NCBI RefSeq assembly: GCF_934754925.1 | Contig: NZ_CAKVJA010000028.1 | Span: 1-33,605 of the forward strand | Reading direction: 5' to 3' | DNA from: an uncultured Clostridium sp. | Lineage (GTDB): Bacteria > Bacillota > Clostridia > Clostridiales > Clostridiaceae | DNA: 33,605 bases | In this document: positions 32,472 to 33,605 of the stretch, in pieces | Layout of the letters: every line of letters begins with the position of its first letter | Numbering within the stretch: the first letter of the stretch is position 1 | Notes under the pieces: model-generated | Told to the model about the DNA's origin: nothing | Database searches by the model: none | What the model saw: the letters and a program-made list of their open reading frames with translations, nothing else | Position numbers and translations under genes: made by a program

Positions 32472-33605
32472 CTATTTAATTTCTTTAAGTATTGCTTTTA
32501 AATATTCATAACAATTTTTCACTGATGAAATACTCATATGCTCGTCAGGAGTGTGAACATCATAAAGATTTGGTCCAAAACTTATCATATCAAGATTACC
32601 TAATTTTTCATTAAACAATCCACATTCAACTCCTGCATGGATTGCTACTATCTTTGCTTCTTTTCCATATAATTCTTTATGAACCTTTTGGCAAATTTCT
32701 CTTATTTGTGAATCAGGATTATATTGCCATGCTGGATAGTCTGATGTAGTTGTGAATTCTCCTCCTAAAAGTTCAACTATAGTTTTACTTCTTAAAACTA
32801 TTTCTTCTTTTAATGATGGTACAGAACTTCTTATTGCTGAATCAAATTCTACTGTTGTATCATTAGTAGTTAAAACCCCTAAGTTAGTTGAACTTTCTAC
32901 TAAACCATCTATGTCTACACTTTTTGAATTTATTCCATTTGGATATAAGTATAATAAATTTAAAACTTTATTAGTACATTCATCTGTAAATTCTCTTTCA
33001 ACATTATCAGCAACTACTGAACCTTCTATCTTTAATCCAGGATCTTGAGTTCTTAATTCATTACCTATAATCTCATTCCAGTTTTTTATTACATTCATAA
33101 CTGTATCTTCATCATTAGAATTTATAGCTATAATAGCTTCAGCTTCCCTTGGAATTGCATTATTCTTTGATCCACCATTTAAATTAACAAGATTAAATTT
33201 AACTTCTCTTGATAAACCTTTAAGAACTCTACCTAAAATCTTATTTGAATTTCCTCTTTCTTTAATTATATCCATACCAGAATGACCACCTTTAAGTCCT
33301 GATATGTTTATTTTTACTAACTTTTTATCTTTAATATCTTGTTTTTCTATGTTAATAGTTGCTGTACTTCTTATTCCACCAGCACAACTTACTAAAAGAT
33401 ATCCTTCTTCTTCATTATCTAAATTTATTAATATTTTACCATCAATATGTTCTTTATTGATAGCCATTGCCCCAGACATTCCTGTTTCTTCATCTGTAGT
33501 AATTAATACTTCTATTGGCGGATGTGGAATATCTTTTGAAGCTAATATTGCCATAGCATAAGCAACTGCAATACCATTATCAGCTCCTAATGTTGTATCT
33601 GTTGC
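32472..33605 (-). CDS. pepD: Aminoacyl-histidine dipeptidase PepD (beta-Ala-His dipeptidase), 5' end outside window
   Basis: A partial gene: 377 codons are present and the frame is open at the window edge, so about 100 N-terminal residues are missing compared with the usual 480-485. It is an M20-family zinc dipeptidase that cleaves Xaa-His and other dipeptides. Seen: the bridging-metal motif TTLGADNGIAVAYA at the window edge, the catalytic TTDEETGMSGA with the Glu-Glu pair, GGHSGMDI in the lid/dimerisation domain, and the C-terminal IHAGVECGLF and SFGPNLYDVHTPDEHMSI with a zinc-binding His. Cytoplasmic peptide use. A strong terminator follows. Confidence 0.92.
   Translation of the reverse strand, partial: ATDTTLGADNGIAVAYAMAILASKDIPHPPIEVLITTDEETGMSGAMAINKEHIDGKILINLDNEEEGYLLVSCAGGIRSTATINIEKQDIKDKKLVKINISGLKGGHSGMDIIKERGNSNKILGRVLKGLSREVKFNLVNLNGGSKNNAIPREAEAIIAINSNDEDTVMNVIKNWNEIIGNELRTQDPGLKIEGSVVADNVEREFTDECTNKVLNLLYLYPNGINSKSVDIDGLVESSTNLGVLTTNDTTVEFDSAIRSSVPSLKEEIVLRSKTIVELLGGEFTTTSDYPAWQYNPDSQIREICQKVHKELYGKEAKIVAIHAGVECGLFNEKLGNLDMISFGPNLYDVHTPDEHMSISSVKNCYEYLKAILKEIK

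Overview
The window is strongly AT-rich and reads as a chromosomal stretch of an endospore-forming Firmicute, most likely a Clostridium sensu stricto species close to the C. perfringens group. The reasons are the gene order maf-radC-mreBCD-PBP2-minCDE-rodA-spoIVFB-rng-rplU-prp-rpmA-obg-yhbY-nadD-yqeK-LCP, the L27 with its Firmicute N-terminal extension, the clostridial strong AGGAGG ribosome sites, and the absence of spo0B between rpmA and obg, where Bacillus carries it. I see no insertion sequence, prophage, CRISPR array, tRNA or rRNA. No stretch longer than 300 bases lacks a gene.

Layout. 1-2960: a plus-strand fused ABC exporter, closed by a long hairpin shared with the convergent minus-strand genes. 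2961-7566 (minus): a hotdog thioesterase, an alkyltransferase (Ogt type), an RlmD-type rRNA methyltransferase, a lipoprotein plus truncated-RDD pair of unknown role, and a ComEA-like protein. 7717-9027 (plus): a D,D-carboxypeptidase. Everything from 9086 to the end is on the minus strand. 9086-9985 is an RluA pseudouridine synthase. 10148-14352 is the obg-yhbY-nadD-yqeK-LCP operon (ribosome assembly, NAD synthesis, Ap4A hydrolysis, wall polymer attachment). 14508-15508 is rplU-prp-rpmA with a leader. 15640-19639 is a radical SAM protein / DUF2344 protein / RNase G unit. 19834-21152 is the spoIVFA-position gene plus spoIVFB. 21250-22386 is rodA. 22663-24408 is minCDE. 24650-31260 is the maf-radC-mreBCD-PBP2 operon. 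31529-32326 is a SPOR-domain protein. 32472 to the window edge is a pepD whose 5' end lies outside.

Functionally the right half is a cell-shape and division region. MreBCD, PBP2 and RodA form the elongasome, MinCDE place the septum, and SpoIVFB is the sporulation protease that activates sigma-K in the mother cell. The middle block serves ribosome biogenesis.

Most genes are standard. The least explained features are two ~130 bp intergenic elements (10008-10136 and 19660-19790). Each has four tandem 7-bp units on one side and four inverted 7-bp units on the other, with different heptamer sequences. Other points of interest are the spoIVFA-position gene without a peptidase-like domain, an enlarged PBP2, and the uncharacterised radical SAM/DUF2344/RNase G operon. 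Six start codons were moved from the longest possible ORF to positions supported by a ribosome site: rlmD, the RDD-like gene, LCP, rplU, mreD and radC. maf (TTG) and the SPOR gene (GTG) use non-ATG starts by the same argument.
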